This document shows positions 27,915 through 37,140 of a DNA stretch of 64,000 bases, one piece after another. The first letter of the stretch is position 1, and each line of letters starts with the position of its first letter. A program made the position numbers and the translations under genes. The notes below the pieces were generated by a model. That model did not search any database, was not told the DNA's origin, and saw only the letters and a list, made by a program, of their open reading frames with translations. This stretch comes from Streptomyces sp. H27-C3 (GTDB lineage: Bacteria > Actinomycetota > Actinomycetes > Streptomycetales > Streptomycetaceae), in contig NZ_JASITA010000002.1 in assembly GCF_030063415.1 (NCBI RefSeq), positions 186,001 through 250,000 of the forward strand, given 5' to 3'.

Positions 27915-30900
27915 GTGAGCGACGACGGCGCGTACCTCCGCTTCCCGCACCTCCACGGCGATCTGCTGTGCTTCGCCGCGGAGGACGACCTCTGGGTCGC
28001 ACCGCTGGTCCCCGAGGAGCACCGGCCGTCCCGGGCCTGGCGGATCACCGTCGACCGCACCAAGGTCACCCACCCGCGCTTCTCCCCGGACGGCAAGCAC
28101 CTCGCGTACACGACCTGGCGCAGCCTGGACCCGGAGGTGCACCTCGCGCCCGTCGGCGGCGGGCCGGCCCGCAGGCTGACCTACTGGGGCTCCATCGACG
28201 CCCGGGTCTGCGGCTGGACGCCCGAGGCCCCCGACAGCCCGGCGAGCATCCTCGCGGTGTCCTCGCACGGCCAGCCCTTCTCCTACTACTCCTGGGCCTA
28301 CAGCCTGCCCACCGACGGCAGTCCCGGCGGCAAGCTGCCTTGGGGCCCTGTCGCCGACATCGCGACCGCGGACATCGACGGTGAGCGCCGTACGCTCCTG
28401 CTCACCGGAAAGCCGCCGCACGAGCCCGCCGCGTGGAAGCGCTACCGGGGCGGGGCGACAGGTCGGCTGTGGCTGCACGGGGAGCAACTGCTGCCGGACA
28501 TCGGTGGGCATCTGGACTGCCCGATGTTCGTCGGCGGGCGCATCGCCTTCCTCTCCGACCACGAGGGCGTCGGCAATCTCTACTCCTGTCAGTACGACGG
28601 CACCGACCTGCGGCGCCACACCGACCACGACACGTACTACGCCCGCCACGCGTCCAGTGACGGCGAGCGGGTGGTCTACCAGTGCGCGGGCGACCTCTGG
28701 CTGGTCGACAACCTCACCGAGGGGGGCGTACCACGCAAACTGGAGGTGCGCCTGGGCGGGCCGCGCGCCGGGCGGCGCAGCTACCAGGTCCCGGCCGCCA
28801 GCCATGTCGACGCGCTCTCCGTGGACGAGACGGGCCGGGCGAGCGCCGTCGTGGTGCGCGGCAGCCTGTACTGGCTCACCCACCGCGACGGCCCGGCCCG
28901 CACCATCACCGACAACCCGGGGGTACGCACCCGGCTGCCGGAGATGCTCGGCAGCGGCGGGCAGGTCGCGTACGTCACCGACGCGGAGGGCGAGGACGCG
29001 ATCGAGATCGCCTACCTGCCACGGGCCAGCGGCGAACGCGCGCCGCGGCGCCTGGCGTCCGGGGAGCTCGGGCGCGTACAGGAAATGCTGTCGGACCCGG
29101 AGGGCGAGCGCATCGCGATCGCCGCACACGACGGGCGGCTGCTCCTCATCGACGCGACCGAGGAGTCCAACGGCGAGGTCACCGAGCTGATCCGCTCCAT
29201 CAACGGGCCGGTGCGCGACCTGGCCTTCTCCCCCGACGGGTCCTGGCTGACCTGGTCCCATCCCGGGATCGGCCGCTCGCTGCGCCAGATCAAGATGGCG
29301 CGGATCGCCGGGCCGGGGATGCGCGCCACGGTCGATGTCACCAACGGCCGCTTCGAGGACGAGAATCCGGTCTTCACCAGTGACGGCCGCTACCTCGCCT
29401 TTCTGTCCTGGCGCGGTTTCGACCCCGTGTACGACGTGCACACCGGCGATCTGTCCTTCCCGCTGGGCTGCCGCCCGTATCTCGTCCCTCTCTCTTCCGC
29501 GACACCGTCCCCTTTCGCCCTGTCACCGGACGGCCGCCCCGCGGCGGGCGGCCTGGATCCGACGGAGGACGAGAGCGCCGACGGTACGGTCCTGGTGGAG
29601 ATCGAGGGCCTGGAGAGCCGGGTGACGCCGTTCCCGGTGGCCGCCTCCAAGTACTCGGCGCTGAACGCGGTGAGCGGCGGCGGCCTGGTGTGGCTGCGCT
29701 GGCCGATCTCGGGGGCGCTCGGCGAGACCTTCGCCAACCCGGCCGACATGTCGGGCCGCCCGACCCTGGAACACTTCAACATCACCAAGGCGCGCAAGAG
29801 TGAACTCGTCGACCACCTCGACTGGTTCGCGGTGAGCGGCGACGGCTCTCGCCTGGTCGTCATGGACGAGGGCGAGCTGCGGGCCGTCCCCTCGACGGAG
29901 TCCGGCGACAACGACTCGACGGTCTACCTCGACCTGCGCCGCATCCTGCACGACGTGGACCCGGAGGCGGAGTGGCGCCAGGCCTACGACGAGGCGGGTC
30001 GCGTCATCCGCGCGTACTTCTGGGAGCCGGGGATGTGCGGCATCGACTGGGACGCGATCCTCGCCCAGTACCGCCCGCTCCTCGAACGGGTCGCCACACC
30101 GGACGAGTTCGCGGATCTGCTGCGTGAGGTCCTGGGTGAGCTGGGCACCTCGCATGCGTACGTCGCCGCCGCGCGCCGCAGCGAGGGCCCGCGCCACTAC
30201 CAACGAGCGATGGGCCTGCTGGGCGCCAACCTGGTCTGCCGGGAAGGCAGTTGGCTGATCGCTCGGATCCTGCCCGGTGACTCATCGGACTCCAAGGCGC
30301 GCTCCCCGCTGGCCGGTACGGGCATCAGGGAGGGCGCGGTCCTCACTCATGTGGACGGCCGCCCGGTGGACCCGGTCTCCGGCCCCTTCCCCCTGCTGGC
30401 CGCTGCGGGCGGCACCACGGTCGAGCTGACCTTCCAGCCCGCCGAGGGCGAGGGGCGGGCGCGCAGGGTGGCGATCGTCCCGCTGGTCGATGAGCGCCCG
30501 CTGCGCTACCAGGACTGGGTGGCCAAACGCCGTGAAGTGGTACGGGAGTTGAGCGGCGGCAAGTGCGGCTATCTGCACATCCCCGACATGGGAGGCTCGG
30601 GCTGGGCCCAGTTCAACCGCGACCTGCGCCTGGAGGTGCAGCGCCCCGCGCTGATCGTCGACGTACGGGGCAACGCGGGCGGGAACATCAGCGAACTGGT
30701 GGTGGAGAAACTGACCAGGACCATCATCGGCTGGGACCTCACGCGGAACGCCCAACCCGTCTCGTACGCCTCGAACGCACCCCGTGGCCCGGTGGTGGCC
30801 CTGGCGGACGAGGCGACATCGTCGGACGGCGACATGATCACGGCGGCCTTCAAGCTCCTGGAACTCGGCCCGGTGGTGGGCCGCCGCACCTGGGGCGGCG

Positions 30901-31187
30901 TGGTCGGCATGACGGGCCGGCACACGCTGGGCGACGGGACGGTGATCACTGTCCCGATGAACGCGGCCTGGTTCGACGAGTACGGCTGGTCGGTGGAGAA
31001 CCACGGAGTGGAACCGGACATCGAGGCCCTGCGCACCCCCCTGGACTGGGCGGAGGGCCGCCACGCCCAACTGGACGACGCGGTCCGGGTGGCCTTGGAC
31101 CTCCTGAACACACACCCGGCATCCACACCCCCCGGCTACAGGAACGTCCCGAACAAGCGCCGCCCGAAGCTGCCGCCTAGGGCGTGA
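27915..31187 (+). CDS. Tricorn-type protease
   Basis: Large cytoplasmic peptidase of 1090 residues that trims oligopeptides released by the proteasome. Domain order: N-terminal beta-propeller (HPRFSPDGKHLAYTTW repeats), second propeller (DLAFSPDGSWLTWSH), C1 helical domain, PDZ (~800-860, VLTHVDGRPVDPVSG) and a tail-specific S41-like catalytic domain with RGNAGGNISELV and DEATSSDGDM; the nucleophile serine is S969 or S970. ELGTSHAYV contains the likely catalytic His. Start GTG 27915. Tricorn in actinomycetes usually has the 20S proteasome elsewhere. The gene is divergent from the TetR gene. Confidence 0.92.
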   Translation: MSDDGAYLRFPHLHGDLLCFAAEDDLWVAPLVPEEHRPSRAWRITVDRTKVTHPRFSPDGKHLAYTTWRSLDPEVHLAPVGGGPARRLTYWGSIDARVCGWTPEAPDSPASILAVSSHGQPFSYYSWAYSLPTDGSPGGKLPWGPVADIATADIDGERRTLLLTGKPPHEPAAWKRYRGGATGRLWLHGEQLLPDIGGHLDCPMFVGGRIAFLSDHEGVGNLYSCQYDGTDLRRHTDHDTYYARHASSDGERVVYQCAGDLWLVDNLTEGGVPRKLEVRLGGPRAGRRSYQVPAASHVDALSVDETGRASAVVVRGSLYWLTHRDGPARTITDNPGVRTRLPEMLGSGGQVAYVTDAEGEDAIEIAYLPRASGERAPRRLASGELGRVQEMLSDPEGERIAIAAHDGRLLLIDATEESNGEVTELIRSINGPVRDLAFSPDGSWLTWSHPGIGRSLRQIKMARIAGPGMRATVDVTNGRFEDENPVFTSDGRYLAFLSWRGFDPVYDVHTGDLSFPLGCRPYLVPLSSATPSPFALSPDGRPAAGGLDPTEDESADGTVLVEIEGLESRVTPFPVAASKYSALNAVSGGGLVWLRWPISGALGETFANPADMSGRPTLEHFNITKARKSELVDHLDWFAVSGDGSRLVVMDEGELRAVPSTESGDNDSTVYLDLRRILHDVDPEAEWRQAYDEAGRVIRAYFWEPGMCGIDWDAILAQYRPLLERVATPDEFADLLREVLGELGTSHAYVAAARRSEGPRHYQRAMGLLGANLVCREGSWLIARILPGDSSDSKARSPLAGTGIREGAVLTHVDGRPVDPVSGPFPLLAAAGGTTVELTFQPAEGEGRARRVAIVPLVDERPLRYQDWVAKRREVVRELSGGKCGYLHIPDMGGSGWAQFNRDLRLEVQRPALIVDVRGNAGGNISELVVEKLTRTIIGWDLTRNAQPVSYASNAPRGPVVALADEATSSDGDMITAAFKLLELGPVVGRRTWGGVVGMTGRHTLGDGTVITVPMNAAWFDEYGWSVENHGVEPDIEALRTPLDWAEGRHAQLDDAVRVALDLLNTHPASTPPGYRNVPNKRRPKLPPRA

Positions 31188-31212
31188 CCGCTCGGCCGGT
31201 TGGGGGCGGGGG

Positions 31213-31236
31213 GTCCCGGGGCGGCGTCCCCGGGAC
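31213..31236 (+). terminator. hairpin after Tricorn gene
   Basis: GTCCCGGGG / CCCCGGGAC, 9-bp perfect stem and 6-base loop, 26 bases past the stop. Confidence 0.75.
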
Positions 31237-31275
31237 GAGGTCCGGGGGCGAGGTCCGGGGGCGAGGTCCGGGGTC
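31237..31275 (+). repeat. three tandem 13-bp repeats
   Basis: GAGGTCCGGGGGC occurs twice exactly and once as GAGGTCCGGGGTC, directly after the terminator. Confidence 0.8.
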
Positions 31276-31495
31276 GGTGCCGCGTCGGGGCGTCTCCTCG
31301 GGCGCCGAACGTTCGGGCACTGCTGCGTCAGGTTCGCGGTGGTTGCGTTCGACACCCTGCGGGGATCGCCCCGACACGTCCCCTCCCGGCATCGCGGGAA
31401 GGGGCCCGGGGCCCCATCTCAGCCTGGCCGGCACCAGATGCCCCCGGGTCGGCCTGGGCATGGAACCGTCCCCTTCCCCCACCCGCCCAAGTCCA

Positions 31496-31516
31496 GCCCG
31501 TCCGGCGTTCGAGGAC
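31496..31516 (+). repeat. dispersed CCGTCCGGCGnTTGAGGA repeat, copy B
   Basis: GCCCGTCCGGCGTTCGAGGA at 31496-31515, one mismatch from the consensus shared with 19291 and 31568. Confidence 0.75.
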
Positions 31517-31567
31517 CGGGACCGGGAACCCGCCACACCCCGCCATCCCAGCCCGCCCGCCGATTTC

Positions 31568-31588
31568 AGCCGTCCGGCGTTTGAGGAC
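31568..31588 (+). repeat. dispersed CCGTCCGGCGnTTGAGGA repeat, copy C
   Basis: AGCCGTCCGGCGTTTGAGGA followed by a CCGGGGTCCGGGGCGGAGCCCC hairpin-rich segment. Copies B and C are 72 bases apart. Confidence 0.75.
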
Positions 31589-31792
31589 CGGGGTCCGGGG
31601 CGGAGCCCCGGTTTCGGGAAGGGGCGGGTAGGGGACAGCGCCGCAGGCAACCCGCACCCAACCGCCGGCCCGCGCACCGCACCCCGCCGCCCCGCACCGC
31701 GCACCCGCACCCGCACCCGCACCCGCACGCCAAAGGGGACGCACCCAAACCCAGGCACGCCCCCTCCGCACTACACCACTCAAGCCACAGAG

Positions 31793-31975
31793 CTACGCCT
31801 TGAAGCGGTCCTGACCCTCGTCCCGCGCCTGCTCCGCTTCCTCGCGCATCTTCTCCTGATTGTCCTGCGCCTCACTGCCACGCTCGGACGCCTCGTCCTT
31901 CGCACCGCCCGCGGCCTTCTTGGCCTGCTCCGCAAGCTCCTGCGCCTTGTCCTTGAACTGGTCTGCCATGCCCAT
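31793..31975 (-). CDS. small charged coiled-coil protein
   Basis: 60 residues, MGMADQFKDKAQELAEQAKK followed by Glu/Arg/Lys/Gln/Ala-rich sequence with no hydrophobic core. It resembles CsbD-like or LEA-like stress proteins of Gram-positive bacteria (inference from composition). ATG 31975 has AGGAG eight bases upstream; ATG 31969 is an alternative. Conserved-looking in Streptomyces. Confidence 0.75.
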   Translation of the reverse strand: MGMADQFKDKAQELAEQAKKAAGGAKDEASERGSEAQDNQEKMREEAEQARDEGQDRFKA

Positions 31976-32096
31976 GAGGTTCACTCCTAGACGGGTGTGA
32001 AGGGGTACAAGGGGTGGCCGGAGGAGGGGGCGCACGCAACGTCCCGCCCTCGGGCCTCGACCAGACTGACGCGCCCCGACATTCCACGCATTTCGA

Positions 32097-32978
32097 TCAA
32101 TAACGCTGTGCACGCGCCTTCTCGTCCGCCTCGCCGCCCGCCCCCACGAGCCCCCTGCTGACACTGGCCAACCGCGGCTCGAACCGCTTCATCTCACGCT
32201 GGCCCACCGCCCCGATGACGGCGGGCAGGTAGCCGCGTACGGACTGCATCCCCCGCAGCCACCACTGCGCGTACACGTGCGAGGAGCGGCGTTCGATGCC
32301 CGCGACGATCCGGTCCACCGCGGGACCCAGCGGGTACGTCCGGTTCGAGGGCCACGGCAGCCGCTGCCGCAACTCCCGCATCACATCGTCCTGATCCGCG
32401 CCCCGCACCATGTCCGTATCGGTCCAGGACAGATAGCCGACCCCGACCCGCACACCCCGGTAGCCGACCTCCGCCCGCAGACAGTGCGCGAACGCCTCGA
32501 CCCCCGACTTCGACGCGCAGTACGCCGTCATCATCGGCGCCGGCGTGATCGCGGCCAGCGACGCGATCTGGAGGAAGTACCCCCGGCTCTCCATGAGCAC
32601 CGGCAGGAAGGCCCGCCCCGTGACCGCCCCGCCGATCAGATTGACCTCGATGACCCGCCGCCACGCGTCCGGGTCGGAGTCGATGAACGGCCCGCCCGAG
32701 GCGACTCCCGCGTTGGCGACCACGATGTCCACCTTTCCGAAGCGTTCCTTCACCTCCTGCGCGACCCGCGCCATCGCCACATGGTCGGTGACGTCCGCGT
32801 GCCAGTAGTCGCTCTCGCTGTGCAGCCGCTCCGAGACCCGCTTGAGCTCTTCCGGCTCCAGCCCGACCAGCGCCACATTCGCCCCGCGCGCCGACAGCTT
32901 GCGGGCCAACTGCTCGCCCACACCCCGCGCCGCCCCCGTGACGACCGCGACCTGTCCCTCAAGACTCTGCCTGCTCAT
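32097..32978 (-). CDS. SDR-family oxidoreductase
   Basis: 293-residue short-chain dehydrogenase. Cofactor motif TGAARGVGEQLA, NAG in VVANAGVASG, catalytic SLAA region IASLAAITP and Y..K in TAYCASKSGVEAF are present. The long C-terminal tail (~230-293) is atypical. ATG overlaps the stop of the alpha/beta hydrolase (ATGA), so it is the third gene of the monooxygenase operon and may reduce or oxidise an intermediate produced by it. Confidence 0.87.
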   Translation of the reverse strand: MSRQSLEGQVAVVTGAARGVGEQLARKLSARGANVALVGLEPEELKRVSERLHSESDYWHADVTDHVAMARVAQEVKERFGKVDIVVANAGVASGGPFIDSDPDAWRRVIEVNLIGGAVTGRAFLPVLMESRGYFLQIASLAAITPAPMMTAYCASKSGVEAFAHCLRAEVGYRGVRVGVGYLSWTDTDMVRGADQDDVMRELRQRLPWPSNRTYPLGPAVDRIVAGIERRSSHVYAQWWLRGMQSVRGYLPAVIGAVGQREMKRFEPRLASVSRGLVGAGGEADEKARAQRY

Positions 32979-33943
32979 ACGACGTCCTCCTTCTCACTTC
33001 GGGCATGGCCACCGCCGACACGGTCGGCGCCACTGACACCACTCACGTCGACGTACGCCATGACGAGCTCGCGCAGCTTCGCGGTGACGGCCTCCGGCGC
33101 CTCCACCGGCGTCATGTGCCCGACGCCGGTCAGCTCGGTGACCCCCAGCGAATGCGGCAGCGCCGCGGCGATGGCCCGCGCATGCACCGGTGGGGTGAGC
33201 CGGTCCGCGGTGCCCGCGACGATCGCGGTGGGCACCCGCAAGTCACGTACCCCGGCTTCGAGATCGAGCTCTCCCAGCACGTGCGACCAGGCCACTCGCG
33301 CGGCCCGAGGACAGGCGTGCACGATACGGGCGCATCGCGCGACCCGCTCCGGCGCCGTACCGGGGCCCATGGTCCCGTACTTGAGGATCTTCCTGGAGAG
33401 CGGCGTGACCGGCCCGAGGGGAGCGCGCGCCCCCAGAATCGCCCGGGTGATCCGGGTGCGCATACCCCCGGCGCGCATCGGCAGGATGAGCGACTCCCCC
33501 ACCAGCCGCGAACTGCCCGTACTGCACAGCAGAACGGCCGCGGCGTGCTCCTCGAACTCGGGCCTGCGCGAGGCGGCCATCATCGTCATCCCGCCCATGG
33601 AGTGCCCGGCCAGCAGTGCCTTCTCACCGGGGGCGAGCACGACGGCGAGGACCGCTTCGAGGTCGTCGGCCAGGGCGTCCGTGGTGTAGCCGCCGTGCGC
33701 CACGGCAGGCGTACGCCCATGCCCGCGCTGGTCGTAGACGATCACCCGGTACTCACCGGCCAGCGCCCTGATCTGCGCGTCCCAGAAGAGCGTCGAGCAC
33801 GTCCACCCGTGCGCGAGCACGATGGCGGGCGCACCCTCGGCCCCATGCACCTCCACATGCAGCCGGGACCCGTCGGCGGACACCGCGGTCAGCTCACGCG
33901 AGGGAACCAGCACCCCGCCGCCACCGGTCAACAGCCGACTCAT
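32975..33943 (-). CDS. alpha/beta hydrolase
   Basis: 322-residue hydrolase with the nucleophile elbow GHSMGGMT, oxyanion HGWTCSTLFWD, acid in AGTADRLTPP and catalytic His in GVGHMTPVE. Start ATG 33943 overlaps the monooxygenase stop (ATGA). A Baeyer-Villiger monooxygenase forms esters, so a following esterase is biochemically coherent (inference). No signal peptide. Confidence 0.88.
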   Translation of the reverse strand: MSRLLTGGGGVLVPSRELTAVSADGSRLHVEVHGAEGAPAIVLAHGWTCSTLFWDAQIRALAGEYRVIVYDQRGHGRTPAVAHGGYTTDALADDLEAVLAVVLAPGEKALLAGHSMGGMTMMAASRRPEFEEHAAAVLLCSTGSSRLVGESLILPMRAGGMRTRITRAILGARAPLGPVTPLSRKILKYGTMGPGTAPERVARCARIVHACPRAARVAWSHVLGELDLEAGVRDLRVPTAIVAGTADRLTPPVHARAIAAALPHSLGVTELTGVGHMTPVEAPEAVTAKLRELVMAYVDVSGVSGADRVGGGHARSEKEDVV

Positions 33944-35508
33944 ACCACCGCCCCCTTGCCCGACCGCCCCGAGGCCTTGCCTGACCCCTTCGCGCGTACC
34001 ATTTCGGAGGCGGCCGAGACGCCCACGGACTCCGCCGCACGCACCCGCACGACCTCGTACTCCGCGAGATTCACTTCCCGAGTGACCCGCCGGAACTCGC
34101 TCGGCGTACCCGGCCAGATCGTGGTGTTGCGCCCATTGGCATCCAGGTACCAGCTGTCGCACCCGCCGGTGTTCCACACCGTGCGCTTCATCCGGTCCTG
34201 CACCCGCCGGTTCCACGCGTGCACGGCGGAGGCACGCGCGCCGAGCGCGACCTTGCCGCCCAGGACGGACAACTGGCGCATGTAGTCGGCGAGATAGTTC
34301 AGCTGGGACTCGATCATCAGGATCATCGAGCTGTTCCCGAGGCCCGTATTGGGACCGACGATCGTCATCCAGTTGGGGAAGCCGACCGCGGTCGCGCCGC
34401 GCAGCGACTCCATCCCGTCCTTCCACGCCTCGGCGAGCGTGATGCCGTCGGCGCCGATCACCCGTTCAGCGATCGGCATGTCGGTGACATGGAAGCCCGT
34501 ACCGAAGATGATCGCGTCGACCTCGGTCTCGGTCCCGTCGGCCGCGACGACCGTGGAGCCGCGCACCTCCTTGAGCCCGGAGGCCACCACGTCCACGTTC
34601 TGCTGGGCGAGCGCCGGGTAGTACGAGCTGGACAACAGGATGCGCTTGCAGCCGATCCGGTACGACGGTGTCAGCTTGGCCCGCAGCGCCGGGTCCTTGA
34701 TGGCCTTGGCCATATTGGCCTTGGCGATGGACTCGACGGCGCCCAGCTGCCGCGGGTGCTTGGTGAACGCGGTGACCTGAAGCTCCCGCAGCCCGAACAG
34801 GACACCGCGCCGGGCCTTCCCGGTGAACGGCACATTGCGGTGCAGCCAGCGCTCGGGCCCCGTGATCACCCGGTCCACGCGCGGCATCACCCAGGGCGGC
34901 GTCCGCTGGAACAGCGTCAGCTTCGCGACATCGGGCTGGATCGCCGGCACGATCTGGATCGCCGACGCCCCCGTCCCGATCATCGCGACGCGCTTGCCGC
35001 GCACGTCGTAGTCGTGGTCCCAGCGCGCCGAGTGGAAGACCTTGCCGGGGAATCCGGCGAGCCCCGGGACATCGGGGATCTTCGGGTCCGACAGCGCCCC
35101 GGTCGCGGAGACGACCACATCGGCGGTCAGCACCCCGCTCGCGGTCTCGATCTCCCAGCGCAGCTCGTCGTTGTCCCAGCGCATCATCGTCACTTCGTGG
35201 TTGAGCCTGATGTGCGGGCGCAGCCCGAAGGTGTCCGCGACATGGTCCAGATAGGCCCGGATGTGCTGCTGCCCGGAGAAGGTGCGCGGCCAGTCCGGGT
35301 TGGGTGCGAAGGAGAACGAGTAAAGGTGTGACGGTACGTCGCAGGCGCAGCCGGGGTAGCTGTTGTCCCGCCAGGTGCCGCCGACCGAATCGGCCCGCTC
35401 CAGGACGACGAAGTCGGTGATCCCCTCGCGGCGCAGCCGGACGGCCGCCCCGAGGCCACCGAATCCGGATCCGATCACCGCCACTCGTACGTGCTCGTGC
35501 TCGGCCAT
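33940..35508 (-). CDS. flavin-containing monooxygenase, Baeyer-Villiger type
   Basis: 522-residue FAD/NADPH monooxygenase. FAD motif GSGFGGLGAAVRL, NADPH motif GTGASAIQIVPA, and between them FPGKVFHSARWD, which fits the Baeyer-Villiger fingerprint F-x-G-x3-H-x3-W. Converts ketones to esters or oxygenates heteroatoms; the natural substrate is unknown. ATG 35508 has GGAGG seven bases upstream. First gene of a three-gene operon with overlapping stop/start codons, divergent from the MerR gene. Confidence 0.9.
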   Translation of the reverse strand: MAEHEHVRVAVIGSGFGGLGAAVRLRREGITDFVVLERADSVGGTWRDNSYPGCACDVPSHLYSFSFAPNPDWPRTFSGQQHIRAYLDHVADTFGLRPHIRLNHEVTMMRWDNDELRWEIETASGVLTADVVVSATGALSDPKIPDVPGLAGFPGKVFHSARWDHDYDVRGKRVAMIGTGASAIQIVPAIQPDVAKLTLFQRTPPWVMPRVDRVITGPERWLHRNVPFTGKARRGVLFGLRELQVTAFTKHPRQLGAVESIAKANMAKAIKDPALRAKLTPSYRIGCKRILLSSSYYPALAQQNVDVVASGLKEVRGSTVVAADGTETEVDAIIFGTGFHVTDMPIAERVIGADGITLAEAWKDGMESLRGATAVGFPNWMTIVGPNTGLGNSSMILMIESQLNYLADYMRQLSVLGGKVALGARASAVHAWNRRVQDRMKRTVWNTGGCDSWYLDANGRNTTIWPGTPSEFRRVTREVNLAEYEVVRVRAAESVGVSAASEMVRAKGSGKASGRSGKGAVV

Positions 35509-35609
35509 GCCGACGCCTCCCGCGCTCCGCGACTCTGCCAGCAATCACTGGCATGGTTGGGAGAGTAGAACAGCTGCGTACTGATGGGTAGGGGTCCAGC
35601 GACAGAAGT

Positions 35610-35620
35610 TACCGCCGGTA
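35610..35620. promoter_or_regulatory. palindrome in MerR/monooxygenase divergent region
   Basis: TACCGCCGGTA, a perfect dyad five bases upstream of a possible -10 (TAGGCT, 35626-35631) of the MerR gene. MerR-family regulators bind between -35 and -10, so this is a candidate operator. Confidence 0.45.
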
Positions 35621-35637
35621 GTGCATAGGCTTCCCAG

Positions 35638-36387
35638 GTGGCATCAGAAGCAGCAGCACGTCAGTACCGCATGGAGGAGCTGGCCGGGGCGGCCGGCATC
35701 ACGGTGCGCACCCTGCGCTTCTACCGGGAGCGCAAACTGCTCCCGCCACCGCGCCGCGAAGGCCGTATCGCCTGGTACGACGACCACCACCTGGCCCGGC
35801 TGCGCACCATCGCCGCCCTCCTGGAGCGCGGCCACACCCTCACCGGCATCGCCGACCTCGCCAGCACCATCGAGAGCGGCCGTGACGTCGGCGAACTGCT
35901 CGGCCTCGGCGACGACGCCGCCCCCGCCACCTGGAGCGAGGAGACCCCGGTCCGCCTCACGCCGGAAGCGCTCGCCGACTACTTCGCGGGCGAGGTCACC
36001 GCGGAGAACCTCGCCGCGGCGCTCGACCTCGGCTACCTGGGGACCGACGGCGACGAGCTCGTCCACATCAGCCGCCGGCTCCTCGACGTCTCCGCGGCCC
36101 TGGTGCGCGAGGGCGTACCGCTCGCCGCCGTCCTCGGGGCGGGCCGCGAGGTGCGCAAGCACACGGAGGCGATGGCCGAGCTCTTCACCGGTCTGGTCCG
36201 CGACCACATGGGACCTGAAGCGGCCGGTGACCCGGCCGCCTCGCTGGAGCGGCTGCGCCCGCTCGCGAAGAGCGTCGTCGACGCCGAGCTGTCGATGGCC
36301 CTGGACCGCCTCATCCGGACCGCGCGGGCCAAGGCGGAAGAATGCGCGACCGACTCACCGGAGAAGCGTCCACGTACGGGGTATTGA
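35638..36387 (+). CDS. MerR-family regulator
   Basis: 249-residue regulator. The MerR helix-turn-helix is MEELAGAAGITVRTLRFYRERKLLPPPRREGRIAWYDDHHLARLR in part at residues ~12-55, and the C-terminal domain is alpha-helical with no metal-binding cysteines, so it probably senses an organic effector. GTG 35638 follows TAGGCT by six bases, indicating a leaderless transcript. Divergent from the monooxygenase operon, which it likely controls. Confidence 0.87.
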   Translation: MASEAAARQYRMEELAGAAGITVRTLRFYRERKLLPPPRREGRIAWYDDHHLARLRTIAALLERGHTLTGIADLASTIESGRDVGELLGLGDDAAPATWSEETPVRLTPEALADYFAGEVTAENLAAALDLGYLGTDGDELVHISRRLLDVSAALVREGVPLAAVLGAGREVRKHTEAMAELFTGLVRDHMGPEAAGDPAASLERLRPLAKSVVDAELSMALDRLIRTARAKAEECATDSPEKRPRTGY

Positions 36388-36459
36388 GCCCAAGCGCTTA
36401 GCCCGGCCGGGTGAATCGGGCGCCTGCCCCGGTACGTGGGGCAATTAAGGTCCGGGGCT

Positions 36460-36960
36460 ATGACCTCAACAGAGACCGCTGAAACCCGCCTGAACCCCGC
36501 CGACTTGGGCACCATCACCGTGATCGGCTGGGCAGGCGAGAACATCGATGACGGCCGCGACCTGCCCTTCCTGCTCGCCTACACGCTGGGCGACGGCGAA
36601 GGCGGCCCCGAGGCCGGCGAGCGAGCCGTCCGCCTTCTCCTCGAACAGACCGGACTGCCGGTCGGCGGCGGAGTGTTCGAGGTCTCCCGGACCAACTCGC
36701 CGGTGTCCGTACTCCTCGAGAGCGGCAGCGCGTCGGTGACCATGCCGAGCCTCAAGGCCCAGTGTCTCGTTCCCGAGCAGTGGACCCAGGCGGCCCTCAA
36801 GCGGGGGCATGTGCACTTCCTGTTCACCACCCGCCCGTGGCCGAAAGGCGCCCCCGGCACCGACGTCATGGCAGAGGACCTGAAGGCGTTCATCGGCGAC
36901 GAGGAGGTGCTCGCGGCCTCCGCGCACTGCGTCGTCCCGGTGACAACTCTGCGCAAGTGA
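36460..36960 (+). CDS. conserved Streptomyces protein, DUF5949-like
   Basis: 166 residues, no signal peptide or membrane segment. Recognisable blocks are LGTITVIGWAGE, DLPFLLAYTLGDGEGGPEAG, SASVTMPSLKAQCLVPEQW and VHFLFTTRPWPKGAPG, recalled from DUF5949 proteins. Function unknown. ATG 36460 with AAGG nine bases upstream. Followed by a very strong hairpin. Confidence 0.75.
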   Translation: MTSTETAETRLNPADLGTITVIGWAGENIDDGRDLPFLLAYTLGDGEGGPEAGERAVRLLLEQTGLPVGGGVFEVSRTNSPVSVLLESGSASVTMPSLKAQCLVPEQWTQAALKRGHVHFLFTTRPWPKGAPGTDVMAEDLKAFIGDEEVLAASAHCVVPVTTLRK

Positions 36961-36981
36961 CCACACCCGGCCCCACAAAAA

Positions 36982-37046
36982 CCCCACCGCAGCGGTCAGG
37001 CCCCCCAGATGACTTCCATCTGGGGGGCCTGACCTCTGCGGTGGGG
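36982..37046. terminator. long bidirectional hairpin
   Basis: CCCCACCGCAG...CCCCCCAGATG pairs with CATCTGGGGGG...CTGCGGTGGGG over about 29 bases with one bulge and a 5-base loop. It lies between converging transcription units: the DUF5949-like gene and the minus-strand rodlin. Confidence 0.9.
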
Positions 37047-37140
37047 CAAGGGGAGCGGCTGGTCTCCCCTTACGCGCCACTCACCAGGCCCGGGCAACCG
37101 CACAGAAGCCTGCGGAATGCCCGAGCTGTCACTGGGGAGA

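Larger units (their letters stand above)
31276..31792. other. gene-free, repeat-rich intergenic stretch
   Basis: No coding frame shows normal Streptomyces codon bias. It holds two copies of the CCGTCCGGCG repeat, a GGGGCGGAGCCCC hairpin (around 31596-31608) and (GCACCC)4 at 31701-31724. The sequence looks like accumulated short intergenic repeats. Confidence 0.6.

Noticed and set aside
31276..31792. Frames of 150-270 codons in the repeat-rich gap
   Set aside because: Pro/Arg/Gly-rich from simple repeats; no codon-position bias or ribosome site.
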